Source: Trileptium ribeirensis
Lineage: Eukaryota; Nematoda; Enoplea; Enoplida; Thoracostomopsidae
Direction of reading: 5' to 3'
DNA: 64,000 nt
Assembly: GCA_030248225.1 (NCBI GenBank)
Contig: JASANE010012417.1
Coordinates: 1-64,000, forward strand
Of this stretch, positions 1-7,750 are shown piece by piece. How positions within the stretch are numbered: position 1 is the stretch's first letter; each line of letters starts with the position of its first letter. The notes under the pieces are model-generated. The model ran no database searches, had not been told where the DNA came from, and worked only from the letters and a program-made list of their open reading frames with translations. A program made the position numbers and the translations under genes.

Positions 1-173
1 TAAGATTGTTATCATCTTTATGAGGTTCGTTAATGCTGATTCCATCAGATAAAAGTAGATGCATGTTGATTGCTTTTCTCATATGACGACTACCCACGAC
101 TTGATTATGAAACGGAGTCCTCGTCACTTCCAGTTTTAAGGTATACCAGGTGTTTAGAAGGATAAAATTCGGG

Positions 174-180
174 TATAAAA
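174..180 (+). promoter_or_regulatory. TATA box of gene A (left)
   Basis: TATAAAA in GGGTATAAAAG, 50 nt before the ATG at 224. A TCATT initiator-like site lies about 30 nt downstream. Mirrored at 7744-7750. The short leader resembles viral or transposon promoters. Confidence 0.7.
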
Positions 181-223
181 GTCCGACTCTCAGCTCGAAA
201 ATTCATTCTGTTTCATTTCTGAG

Positions 224-511
224 ATGTCAAAGCTCACTATCAACAACCACCTTGTCGAGACGCACACTGGACACAATGTGCTGATCGGCAAAAGTCAACT
301 TTTAGCCAACTTTCGAGACGTATCTCGGGAGACATTTATGTTTCCCGACTACGTTGAAGCCGGAGCCAAGCGTCGAACTGTGTATTACAAAGAGTTTGGT
401 GATGCCATTGGTTACGACCCAAGTGGCGTTCCAGCAACCATCTTAGCGCTGGTTGTCAACAAAAACCACGCGCTTACCGCGATGGCCTTCGCGAGCTGGA
501 GTGACGTCTAA
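224..511 (+). CDS. Gene A (left copy), unrecognised 95-aa protein
   Basis: A 95-codon open frame from ATG to TAA. It differs from its mirror copy at 7413-7700 by only three residues (positions 20, 27 and 34). It is the only one of the four genes open in both arms, and its base composition is richer in G+C than the surroundings. I see no signal peptide, membrane segment or Cys/His motif. The middle is charged and aromatic (RRTVYYKEFGDAIGYD) and the C-terminal third is Ala/Val/Leu-rich (ATILALVVNKNHALTAMAFA). A TATA box 50 nt upstream supports this start, and hairpins follow the stop. I do not recognise the family. A small structural or regulatory protein of a virus-like element is only a guess from context. 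Confidence 0.7.
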   Translation: MSKLTINNHLVETHTGHNVLIGKSQLLANFRDVSRETFMFPDYVEAGAKRRTVYYKEFGDAIGYDPSGVPATILALVVNKNHALTAMAFASWSDV

Positions 512-515
512 ACCT

Positions 516-600
516 GGTGCTAATGCACCTTATCCCAACATCCCTCGCAAAGGCTATTAATTCATGTGTAACTAACTATAGGGAAACCGGGAGGTTATCC
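516..600 (+). promoter_or_regulatory. Hairpin cluster 3' of gene A (left)
   Basis: Inverted repeats with four-base loops follow the stop codon. The first is GGTGC-TAAT-GCACC at 516-529. The second, around 542-556, is broken in this arm. The third, at 582-600, is GGA AACC-GGGA-GGTT(A)TCC with one bulged base. They may act as a 3'-end or terminator structure. Function is inferred. Confidence 0.5.
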
Positions 601-1008
601 ACCCAAATGTAATGCTGTCGTGGTTCTGTATTTTTGTCGGTTTTTGTATCGTTACAGATACAATGTAATACAAAATATAATATAAGGTGCTAGTTTCGGT
701 ACATTGGCTTTTTTCTGCACCAACAGCTCTGAGCTCTGTACTGTAGATAGAAAACTATGGTTCTACTAAAGTAGATGAAAAATGGAGGCTTTCGTGTCCA
801 TACCGTGGGTCCAGTAGCCTAGCAGTATAAAACTGGTGGCTCTGAACAAAGTCAACGGTGTGACATATTTTCGAACATTGTCCAACCCAAGCGCTGCTAG
901 TAGATGAAAAATGGAAGCTGTTCATTCAGTAGTATAAAAAATGGTGGTTCAGGGCTGCTTCTGCAGCTGATTTTTTTCTTTTTTTATTTCATTATACAAT
1001 ATATACAC

Positions 1009-1380
1009 TTACATATTACAATTCCAAGTATCCAATACATTGTTATAAAAATATTCACTATACGCAATATTAAATGTATCACAAACAGTTTGTACATCAA
1101 TTTTCGTAACCTCATCATTATTTGTTTCACTCAGGCAACCACCTGGCCACGTATGCGCCCACTGACTTGGTTGATCCAGCGCGCAAGCCATACATCCGTG
1201 CTCCTTTCGAATCTTTAACTCGTTTGCCACTTTGTGAACGTTTTCTTCACACAACATTGACTTAACTTCAGCTCGCATAGCCTTTACATCCAGTCCAATT
1301 ACTTATTCCAACGTTTCCCAAAAGTTCATACGATTTCTCGTTAGATCCAATACAGCATTTGAAATCGTTGCTTTAGCCAT
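1009..1380 (-). pseudogene. Gene B copy 1, nonsense-interrupted
   Basis: A TATA-like site at 1441-1447 precedes the mirrored ATG at 1378-1380. An in-frame TAA at 1303-1305 interrupts the frame about 25 codons in. Downstream the frame is open to 1009 and carries the family motif C-x2-C-x9-H-x5-C around the GCMACALDQPSQ string. The same stop is found at the mirrored place in copy 4 (6619-6621). An internal ATG at 1276-1278 could still start an 89-aa product containing the motif. Family unrecognised; see the copy at 3193-3525. Confidence 0.6.
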
Positions 1381-1679
1381 TACAGTACTGGACGACAGAT
1401 AAAAGCAATACTGAACAAACTCAAAATTTTTTATAAGTCTTTTTATAATAGTAAAACATGTCACATGACACCACTAGCCTAAAAATACAAATTTCGTAAT
1501 CCGATGATTCATGAATCACATCATACTTTCGATTCTAATTGTTTTTTTTACATTTTAAACAAATCTACAAGCACATTATTATATACAGAATAAAATGATG
1601 GTGAAATAAATGACAATTTATACATGACACATTCAAATGACGAGCCTTTATTCAACATGTCTTCAATGAATCCCACAGC

Positions 1680-1880
1680 TTAAACCGTTTCAGCCCTTTG
1701 CTTCTGTAGTCGCCTCAGCTCAATCTCGAAATGTGATAGTCCATCAATATAGTCTCCAGTCCTTTCACACTCCATCTTGAACTCATTTACTTCGTTTTGC
1801 CAGTGATCTATTTCGTTCCTTAGATAATCATGCTTCACCATCTTCAGCACCGAATTTCGTTTTGAAGTGTAATTACCCAT
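1680..1880 (-). pseudogene. Gene C copy 1, truncated by a stop
   Basis: Begins MGNYTSKRN at 1880, like the intact mirror copy at 6049. A GAA-to-TAA change at 1680-1682 ends it after about 66 codons, inside the predicted helical region. The upstream TATA box seen in the right arm is degraded here (TTTTACA-like on the plus strand). Confidence 0.6.
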
Positions 1881-2088
1881 TGTTAGCGTCAAAATACTGA
1901 CTACAACCAATATTTCCACCCTTTTTACACTAAAGTGGCGCCTGTTGCTTGCAAGTGACGTCATCGAATGACATCATTACATGATTCAGCATCGTAATAC
2001 GTCATCCCAAACATCATGACAAACTTATAACGATTTCATTCAAAATGGTTTCATCATCCTCGTCAAACTATCACTTTCTGGGTCCAAA

Positions 2089-2745
2089 ATGCTATATAAA
2101 GGATCACAATCGTCTATTACCAATTCATTTTCGTTTTGCAACTCTAGCGAATGGTCGTATAATCTCTTAAGAACGCTAATGACGCTCAATTGCAATTTGT
2201 GTTCAAGAACTTTACCCGAAAAGTACAACCTCGATTGTCCATGGCTACGGTCAGTAAATGCCGAAAATTTAACTGCGATATGTGGTATCATGTTTACTCG
2301 AAAGGATAATTTGAGACGACATCTGAAAGCACATGAAGTGGATTTGATGGAAGTGGCAATGGATGGTGAATTGAATGCAGAGATGCGCGAGCATGAATGC
2401 ATTATTTGTAGAACACGTTTCCGTAGAAAGCATAGTTTACAACGACACCAGAAGCAACACGAAGCTGACTTAATCGGAGTGGCTAGTGAAATAACTGACG
2501 ATGTACAGACGGCAAGAAGAGATAATGAAAGACATCGAGAAGCGATTGAAATTGACAAATTCGACGCAATTAAATTGGAAAAATGGATGAAGGCTTTAAA
2601 AGGATACTTGGAAAGCTATTATTTGGTGCCATGTAAAACAATTAACGATATTGTAATATTCATAAATGATTTACAACCAATAATTAATCTACTTTTGAAG
2701 AATGATTATCTAAGGAACGAAATAGATCACTGGCAAACGAAGTAA
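2089..2745 (+). pseudogene. Gene Z copy 1, C2H2 zinc-finger protein with damaged fingers
   Basis: Open for 218 codons, but local frameshifts destroy most of finger 1 and the first Cys of finger 2, leaving only its ICGIMFTRKDNLRRH part. Finger 3 is complete (CIICRTRF...H..QH). The C-terminal half is acidic and helical, then runs at about 2696 directly into the NDYLRNEIDHWQ sequence of gene C. The ORF thus ends in a chimeric tail. The intact fingers are in the mirror copy (5065-5835). The likely role of the parent gene is sequence-specific nucleic acid binding, a family-level inference. Confidence 0.6.
2093..2100 (+). promoter_or_regulatory. TATA box of gene Z (left)
   Basis: TATATAAA overlaps the first ATG of the Z frame (2089). 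Translation therefore more likely starts at the in-frame ATG at 2179, 86 nt downstream and just before the first zinc finger. Mirrored at 5824-5831. Confidence 0.55.
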
Positions 2746-2911
2746 ATGAGTTCAAGATGCAGTGTGAAAGGACTGGAGACTATATTGATGGACTATCACA
2801 TTTCGAGACTGAGCTGAGGCGACTACAGAAGCAAAGGGGTGAAATGGTTGAAGCTGTGGGATTGATTGAAGACATGCTGATAAAGGCTCGTCATTTGATG
2901 TGCCATGTATA
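2696..2911 (+). pseudogene. Gene C fragment, copy 2
   Basis: Matches gene C from its NDYLRNEIDHWQ segment to near its C-terminus but lacks the N-terminal MGNYTSKRN region and any promoter. It is reached only by read-through of the Z frame, which stops at 2745. Small indels near 2730 and 2880 shift the frame. Confidence 0.6.
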
Positions 2912-3088
2912 AACTGTCATTTATTTCACCGTCATTTTATTCTATATATAATAATGTGCTTGTAGATTTGTTTAAAATGTAAAAAAAAAGACAATTAGAA
3001 TCGGAAAGTAAATGATGTGATTCACTAATCATCGGATTACGAAATTTGTATTTTTAGGCTAGTGGTGTCATGTGACGTGTTTTACTAT

Positions 3089-3095
3089 TATAAAA
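3089..3095 (+). promoter_or_regulatory. TATA box of gene B copy 2
   Basis: TATAAAA lies 64 nt before the ATG at 3153, the same layout as at 6481 and 1447. Confidence 0.6.
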
Positions 3096-3152
3096 AGACT
3101 TGAAATTTTTGAGTTTGTTCAGTATTGCTTTTATCTTTCGTCCAGCACGATA

Positions 3153-3525
3153 ATGGCTAACCTCAACGATTTCAAATGCTGTATTGAATCTAATGAGAAA
3201 TGGTATGAACTTTTGGGAAGCGTTGGAAGAAGTAATTGAACTGGACGTAAAGGCTATGCGAGCTGAACTTAAGTCAAGGTTGCGTGAAGAGAACGTTCAT
3301 AAAGTGGTAAACGAGTTACCAGTTCGTAAAGACCATGGATGTATGGCTTGCGCGCTGGATCAGCCAAGTCAGTGGGCGCATACGTGGCCAGGTGGTTGCC
3401 TGAGTGAAACAAATAATCACGAAGTAACGAAAACTGATGTAGAAGTTATTTGTGAAACGTTTAACATTGTATATAGTGAATCGTTGTATAATGATGTACT
3501 GGATACTTGGAATTGTAATATGTAA
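3153..3525 (+). pseudogene. Gene B copy 2, best-preserved Cys/His-motif protein
   Basis: The mirrored start ATG is at 3153, but a one-base frameshift lies between it and 3184. From the ATG at 3193 the frame is open for 110 codons to the TAA at 3525, without the stop seen in copies 1 and 4. A charged helical N-terminal half is followed by GCMACALDQPSQWAHTWPGGC, giving C-x2-C-x9-H-x5-C, a plausible zinc site, then a Thr/Val/Asn-rich tail. A polyadenylation signal (AATAAA) is at 3546-3551. From memory, similar C..C..D.PSQ..H..C stretches occur in uncharacterised proteins of aquatic invertebrates and virus-like elements. I could not check this and assign no function. Confidence 0.6.
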
Positions 3526-3935
3526 GTGTATATATTGTATAATGAAATAAAAAAAGAAAAAATCAGCTGCAGAAGCAGCCCTGAACGCACCATTTTTATA
3601 CTACTCGAATGAACAGCTTCCATTTTTCATCTACTAGCAGCGCTTGGGTTGGGACAATGTTCGAAAACATGTCACACCGTTGACTTTGTTCAGAGCCACC
3701 AGTTTTATACTGCTAGGCTACTGAACCTACGGCATGCATACGAAAGCCTCCATTTTTGATCTACTTTTGTAGAACCACTGTTTTCAATCTACAGTACAGA
3801 GCTCAGAGCTGTTGGTGCAGAAAAGAGTCAATGTACCGAAACTAGCGCCTTATATTATATTTTGTATTATATTGTATCTGTAACTGTACAAAAAACCGAC
3901 AAAGTTTAAGACCCGCGGCTGCTTTAACATTGGGA

Positions 3936-3976
3936 AATAAATATGCTGACGAAGTATACCTGCAAGAACGTATTGC
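3936..3976. other. 41-nt centre of the left palindrome
   Basis: This unpaired spacer lies between the inner arm ends, a 20-base inverted match at 3916-3935 and 3977-3996. The inner arm ends stop at the same point (just after a TTTAACAT.TGGG string) where the outer R segments pass into gene A sequence. The centre therefore sits exactly where an A flank would be expected. It has no recognisable coding content. Confidence 0.85.
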
Positions 3977-5225
3977 TCCCAATGTTAAAGCAGCCGTGGT
4001 TCTGTATTTTTTTGTTGGTTTTTTGTACCGTTACAGATACAATATAATACAAAATATAATATAAGGCGCTAGTTTCGGTACATTGCTCTTTTCTGCCCCA
4101 GCTCTGAAGTTGTACTGTAGATTGCAGTGGTTCTACAGTAGATCAAAATGGAGGCTTTCGTATGCTTGCCGTGGGTTCAGTAGCCTAGCAGTATAAACCT
4201 GGTGGCTCTGAACAAAGTCAACGGCATGACAGTTTTTTCAAACATTGTTCAAACCTAGCGTCTGATAGTAATATGAAAAAAATGGAAGCTATTCATTCAG
4301 TAGTATAAAAATCACGCGGGGGCTGGCAGGCTGCCTTCTGCAGCTGATTTTTTTCTTTATTTATTTCATTATACAATATATACACTTACATATCACAATT
4401 TTACGATATCCAAGTACCCAGTAACATCATTATACAACGATTCACTATATACAATGTTAAACGTTTCACACACAACTTCTACATCAGTTTTCGTTACCTC
4501 ATCATTATTTGTTTCACTCAGGCAACCACCTGGCCACGCACCGCGCCCACTGACTTGGTTGATCCAGCGCGCAAGCCATACTTCCACGCCCTCTACGAAC
4601 TCGTAACTCGTTTACCACTTTATGGGAATGTTCTCTTCACCCAACCTCTACTCAACTCTCAGCCCGCATACCCTTTTTACATCTAGTTCCTATTACTTTT
4701 CTTCCAACGCTTCCCAAAAGTTCATACCATTTCTCATTAGATCCAATACAGCATTTGAATCGTTGCGTTAGCCATATACCGCACTGGACGGAAAGATAAG
4801 AGGAAGCACTGCCAAACAAACCCAAAAATTTCAAGTCTTTTTATAAAATAGTAAAACACGTCACATGACACCACTAGCCTAAAAATACAAATTTCGTAAT
4901 CCGATGATTCATGAATCACATCATACTTTAGATTTCTAATTGTTTTTTTTTTACATATTTAAACAAATCTACAAGCACATTATTATACATAGAATAAAAT
5001 GACGGTGAAATAAATGACAATTTATACATGGCCATTCAAATGACGAGCCTTTATTCACATGTCTTCATCCAATCCCACAGCTTCCCATTTCCCCCTTTGC
5101 TTCTGTAGTCGCCTCGCTCGTCTCGATGTGATAGTCCATCATATAATCCCAGTCCTTTCCACTCCATCTTGACTCATTTCTTCGTTTTGCCGTGTCTATT
5201 TCGTTCCTTAGATAATCATTCTTCA
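3977..5225 (-). repeat. R segment, copy 3
   Basis: Mirror partner of copy 2 across the palindrome centre. It holds a broken gene B (readable remnant 4393-4587) and a C fragment joined to the 3' end of the intact Z gene. Several short deletions near 5090-5190 break the C frame. Confidence 0.85.
4393..4587 (-). pseudogene. Gene B copy 3, remnant
   Basis: The mirror of copy 2, heavily damaged. Only the WPGGCLSETNNDEVTKTDVE part and the C-terminal tail stay in frame. The first half of the Cys/His motif is out of frame or altered, and more frameshifts lie upstream at about 4590-4760. Confidence 0.6.
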
Positions 5226-5835
5226 AAAGTAGATTAATTATTGGTTGTAAATCATTTATGAATATTACAATATCGTTAATTGTTTTACATGGCACCAAAT
5301 AATAGCTTTCCAAGTATCCTTTTAAAGCCTTTGTCCATTTTTCCAATTTAATTGCATCGAATTTGTCAATTTCAATCGCTTCTCGATGTCTTTCATTATC
5401 TCTTCTTGCCGTCTGTACATCGTCAGTTATTTCACTAGCCACTTCGATTAAGTCAGCTTCGTGTTGCTTCTGGTGTCGTTGTAAACTATGCTTTCCACGG
5501 AAACGTGTTCCACAAATAATGCATTCGTGCTCGTGCATCTCTGCATCCAATTCACCATCCATTGCCACTTCCATCAAATCCACTTCATGTGCTTTCAGAT
5601 GTCGTCTCAAATTATCCTTTCGAGTAAACATGATACCACATATATCGCAGTTAAATTTTGGGCCGTTATGAACCGTAGCCATGTGACGATAAAGATGATC
5701 TTTTCGCGTAAAGTTCTTTGAACACAAATTGCAATTGAGCGTCATTAGCGTTCTTAAGAGATTATACGACCATTCGCTAGAGTTGCAAAACGAAAATGAA
5801 TTGGTAATAGACGATTGTGATCCTTTATATAGCAT
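5065..5835 (-). CDS. Gene Z copy 2, three-finger C2H2 protein
   Basis: A 256-codon open frame counted from the ATG at 5835. The TATA box at 5824-5831 overlaps that ATG, so Met31 (codon at 5743-5745) is the better start. Fingers by residue from the first ATG: finger 1 C35, C38, H51, H56; finger 2 C63, C66, H79, H83; finger 3 C105, C108, H121, H125. Fingers 1 and 2 are adjacent; an acidic linker separates finger 3. Residues ~126-215 are charged and probably helical. The last ~45 residues are gene C sequence read in a shifted frame and are a fusion artefact. C2H2 fingers of this type usually bind DNA, so this may regulate the element's own promoters (inference). Confidence 0.65.
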   Translation of the reverse strand: MLYKGSQSSITNSFSFCNSSEWSYNLLRTLMTLNCNLCSKNFTRKDHLYRHMATVHNGPKFNCDICGIMFTRKDNLRRHLKAHEVDLMEVAMDGELDAEMHEHECIICGTRFRGKHSLQRHQKQHEADLIEVASEITDDVQTARRDNERHREAIEIDKFDAIKLEKWTKALKGYLESYYLVPCKTINDIVIFINDLQPIINLLLKNDYLRNEIDTAKRRNESRWSGKDWDYMMDYHIETSEATTEAKGEMGSCGIG

Positions 5836-5999
5836 TTTGAAGCCAGAAAGTGACAGGTGTTTGACGAGGATGACGAAAATTTTTGGATGAAATCATCGGA
5901 AGTTTGTCATGATGATGTTTGGGATGACGTATTATGATGCTGAATCATGTAATGATATCATTGGATGAATTGACTTGCAAGAAACAGGCGGCACATTAG

Positions 6000-6006
6000 T
6001 ATAAAG
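6000..6006 (+). promoter_or_regulatory. TATA box of gene C
   Basis: TATAAAG lies 49 nt upstream of the ATG at 6049, nearly the same distance as for gene A. This spacing supports 6049 rather than the upstream in-frame start at 6010. Confidence 0.6.
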
Positions 6007-6048
6007 AGGGTGGAAATATTGGTTGTAGTCAGTATTTTAACGCTAACA

Positions 6049-6381
6049 ATGGGTAATTACACTTCAAAACGAAATTTGGTGCTGAAGATGGTGAAGAATG
6101 ATTATCTAAGGAACGAAATAGATCACTGGCAAAACGAAGTAAATGAGTTCAAGATGGAGTGTGAAAGGACTGGTGATTATATTGATGGACTATCACATTT
6201 CGAGACTGAGCTGAGGCGACTACAGAAGCAAAGGGGTGAAATGGTTGAAGCTGTGGGATTGATTGAAGACATGTTGAATAAAGGCTCGTCATTTGAATGT
6301 GCCATGTATAAATTGTCATTTATTTCACCGTCATTTTATTCTATGTATAATAGTGTGCTTGTAGATTTGTTTAAAATGTAA
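6049..6381 (+). CDS. Gene C, putative N-myristoylated coiled-coil protein
   Basis: 110 codons starting MGNYTSKRN. Gly2, Asn3 and Ser6 fit the N-myristoyltransferase consensus, and basic residues follow (SKRN...KMVK), as in proteins held at membranes by lipid plus charge. Residues ~15-85 have strong helical or coiled-coil character, with repeated Leu/Ile/Met and many Glu/Lys/Arg (NEVNEF, GLSHFETELRRLQKQRGEMVE). The C-terminal ~25 residues are hydrophobic and aromatic. The start was chosen by TATA spacing. The mirror copy is cut by a stop and the two inner copies lack the N-terminus, so this is the only complete copy. The family is unrecognised. Membrane association is inferred from the motif only. 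Confidence 0.6.
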   Translation: MGNYTSKRNLVLKMVKNDYLRNEIDHWQNEVNEFKMECERTGDYIDGLSHFETELRRLQKQRGEMVEAVGLIEDMLNKGSSFECAMYKLSFISPSFYSMYNSVLVDLFKM

Positions 6382-6480
6382 ACAATTAGAATCTAAAGTA
6401 TGATGTGATTCATGAATCATCGGATTACGAAATTCGTATTTTTAGGCTAGTGGTGTCATGTGACATGTTTTACTATTTGC

Positions 6481-6487
6481 TATAAAA
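6481..6487 (+). promoter_or_regulatory. TATA box of gene B copy 4
   Basis: TATAAAA, 63 nt before the ATG at 6544, about 100 nt after the end of gene C. Confidence 0.6.
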
Positions 6488-6543
6488 GAACTTGAAACTT
6501 TGAGTTTGTTCAGTATTGCTTTCATCTTTCGTCCAGTACGGTA

Positions 6544-6915
6544 ATGGCTAATGCAACAATTTTAAATGGTGTCTTGGATCTAATGAGGAAGGGTATGAAC
6601 TTTTGGGAACCGTTGGAATAAGTAATTGGACTGGATGTATAGGGTATGCGGGCTGAAGTTAAGTCAAGGTTGCGTGAAGAGAACGTTCATAAAGTGGTAA
6701 ACGAGTTACGAGTTCGTAAAGAGCATGGATGTATGGCTTGCGCGCTGGATCAACCAAGTCAGTGGGCGCATACGTGGCCAGGTGGTTGCCTGAGCGAAAC
6801 AAATAATGATGAGGTTACGAAAATTGATGTACAAACTGTGTGTGATACGTTTAACATTGTATATAGTGTATCGTTGTATAATGATGTACTGGGTACTTGG
6901 AATTGTAATATGTAA
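6544..6915 (+). pseudogene. Gene B copy 4, nonsense-interrupted
   Basis: The ATG at 6544 is followed by stops at 6619-6621 (shared with copy 1) and 6640-6642 (unique to this copy). Beyond them the frame is open. The internal ATG at 6646 would give 89 residues carrying C29, C32, H42 and C48 of the Cys/His motif. AATAAA at 6936-6941 may serve as polyadenylation signal. Confidence 0.6.
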
Positions 6916-7323
6916 GTGTATATATTGTATAATGAAATAAAAAAAGAAAAAATCAGCTGCAGAAGCAGCCCTGAACCACCATTTTTATACTACTGAATGA
7001 ACAGCTTCCATTTTTCATCTACTAGCAGCGCTTGGGTTGGACAATGTTCGAAAACATGTCACACCGTTGACTTTGTTCAGAGCCACCAGTTTTATACTGC
7101 TAGGCTACTGAACCCACGGCATGCACACGAAAGCCTCCATTTTTCATCTACTTTTGTAGAACCATTGTTTTCTATCTACAGTACAGAGCTCAGAGCTGTT
7201 GGTGCAGAAAAGAGTCAATGTACCGAAACTAGCACCTTATATTATATTTTGTATTATATTGTATCTGTAACGGTACAAAAAACCGACAAAAATACAGAAC
7301 CACGGCTGCTTTAACATTTGGGT

Positions 7324-7408
7324 GGATAACCTCCCGGTTTCCCTATACTTAGTTCCACATTAATTAATAGCCCTTGCGAGGGCTGTTGGGATAAGGTGCA
7401 TTAGCACC
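7324..7408 (-). promoter_or_regulatory. Hairpin cluster 3' of gene A (right)
   Basis: Three consecutive inverted repeats, each with a four-base loop. GGTGC-ATTA-GCACC is at 7395-7408. AGCCCT-TGCG-AGGGCT is at 7369-7384 (six-base stem). GGA(T)AACC-TCCC-GGTTTCC is at 7324-7342. The six-base stem with a four-base loop has the geometry, though not the sequence, of a histone mRNA 3' stem-loop. Function unknown. Confidence 0.5.
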
Positions 7409-7412
7409 AGGT

Positions 7413-7700
7413 TTAGACGTCGCTCCAGCTCGCGAACGCCATCGCGGTAAGCGCGTGGTTTTTGTTGACAACCAGCGCTAAGATGGTTGCTGGAACGCCA
7501 CTTGGGTCGTAACCAATGGCATCGCCGAACTCTTTGTAATACACAGTTCGACGCTTGGCTCCGGCTTCAACGTAGTCGGGAAACATAAATGTCTCCCGAG
7601 CTACGTCTCGAAAGTTGGCGAAAAGTTGACTTTTGCCGATCGGCACATTGTGTCCAGTGTGCGTCTCGACAAGGTGGTTGTTGATAGTGAGCTTCGACAT
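7413..7700 (-). CDS. Gene A (right copy), unrecognised 95-aa protein
   Basis: Intact mirror of 224-511, with TATA box at 7744-7750. In the stretches I compared, several of the nucleotide differences from the left copy are synonymous (third positions near 7546-7549 and 7421-7433), alongside three amino-acid changes. That is compatible with some constraint or with recent duplication. The rest of the description is as for the left copy. Confidence 0.7.
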   Translation of the reverse strand: MSKLTINNHLVETHTGHNVPIGKSQLFANFRDVARETFMFPDYVEAGAKRRTVYYKEFGDAIGYDPSGVPATILALVVNKNHALTAMAFASWSDV

Positions 7701-7743
7701 CTCAGAAATGAAACAGAATGAATTTTCGAGCTGAGAGTCGGAC

Positions 7744-7750
7744 TTTTATA
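7744..7750 (-). promoter_or_regulatory. TATA box of gene A (right)
   Basis: TATAAAA on the minus strand, about 45-50 nt before the ATG at 7700. Confidence 0.7.

Larger units (their letters stand above)
606..1880 (-). repeat. R segment, copy 1 (B+C module)
   Basis: First of four copies of a ~1.2-kb module holding gene B, its TATA region and gene C. Orientation alternates: 606-1880 (-), 2696-3935 (+), 3977-5225 (-), 6049-7318 (+). Copies 1 and 4 have a full-length C region. Copies 2 and 3 start inside C and are joined to the end of gene Z. Copies 1 and 4 share an in-frame stop in gene B that copy 2 lacks. Confidence 0.85.
1..3935 (+). repeat. Left arm of a 7.9-kb palindrome
   Basis: This arm is the reverse complement of 3977-7919 with scattered substitutions and small indels. 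Gene pairs fall at mirrored coordinates whose sums stay near 7912-7929 along the whole length (224/7700, 1380/6544, 2089/5835, 3525/4393, 3935/3977). The outermost ~110 bases are more diverged than the rest. Position 1 is the window edge, so the true outer end may lie further left. The arms differ at many sites, so this is not a simple assembly fold-back. Gene order inside the arm is A(+), B(-), C(-), Z(+), C fragment(+), B(+). Confidence 0.95.
2696..3935 (+). repeat. R segment, copy 2
   Basis: Inverted relative to copy 1, with which it flanks gene Z. It begins at the string TGAAGAATGATTATC, shared with gene C, where the Z reading frame runs straight into C sequence. It carries the best-preserved body of gene B (3193-3525) and ends at the palindrome centre. 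Confidence 0.85.
6049..7318 (+). repeat. R segment, copy 4
   Basis: Mirror partner of copy 1. It carries the intact gene C (6049-6381) and a gene B copy with two early stops. It ends where the sequence passes into the hairpin-rich 3' flank of the right-hand gene A. Confidence 0.85.

Noticed and set aside
904..1218. 104-codon ORF on the plus strand
   Set aside because: Lies antisense to gene B and its 3' region; low-complexity Phe/Ile-rich and without counterpart in the other copies.
2040..2558. 172-codon minus-strand ORF over gene Z (and 5363-5721, + in the other arm)
   Set aside because: Antisense shadow of the zinc-finger gene; the sense frame has ordered Cys/His fingers.
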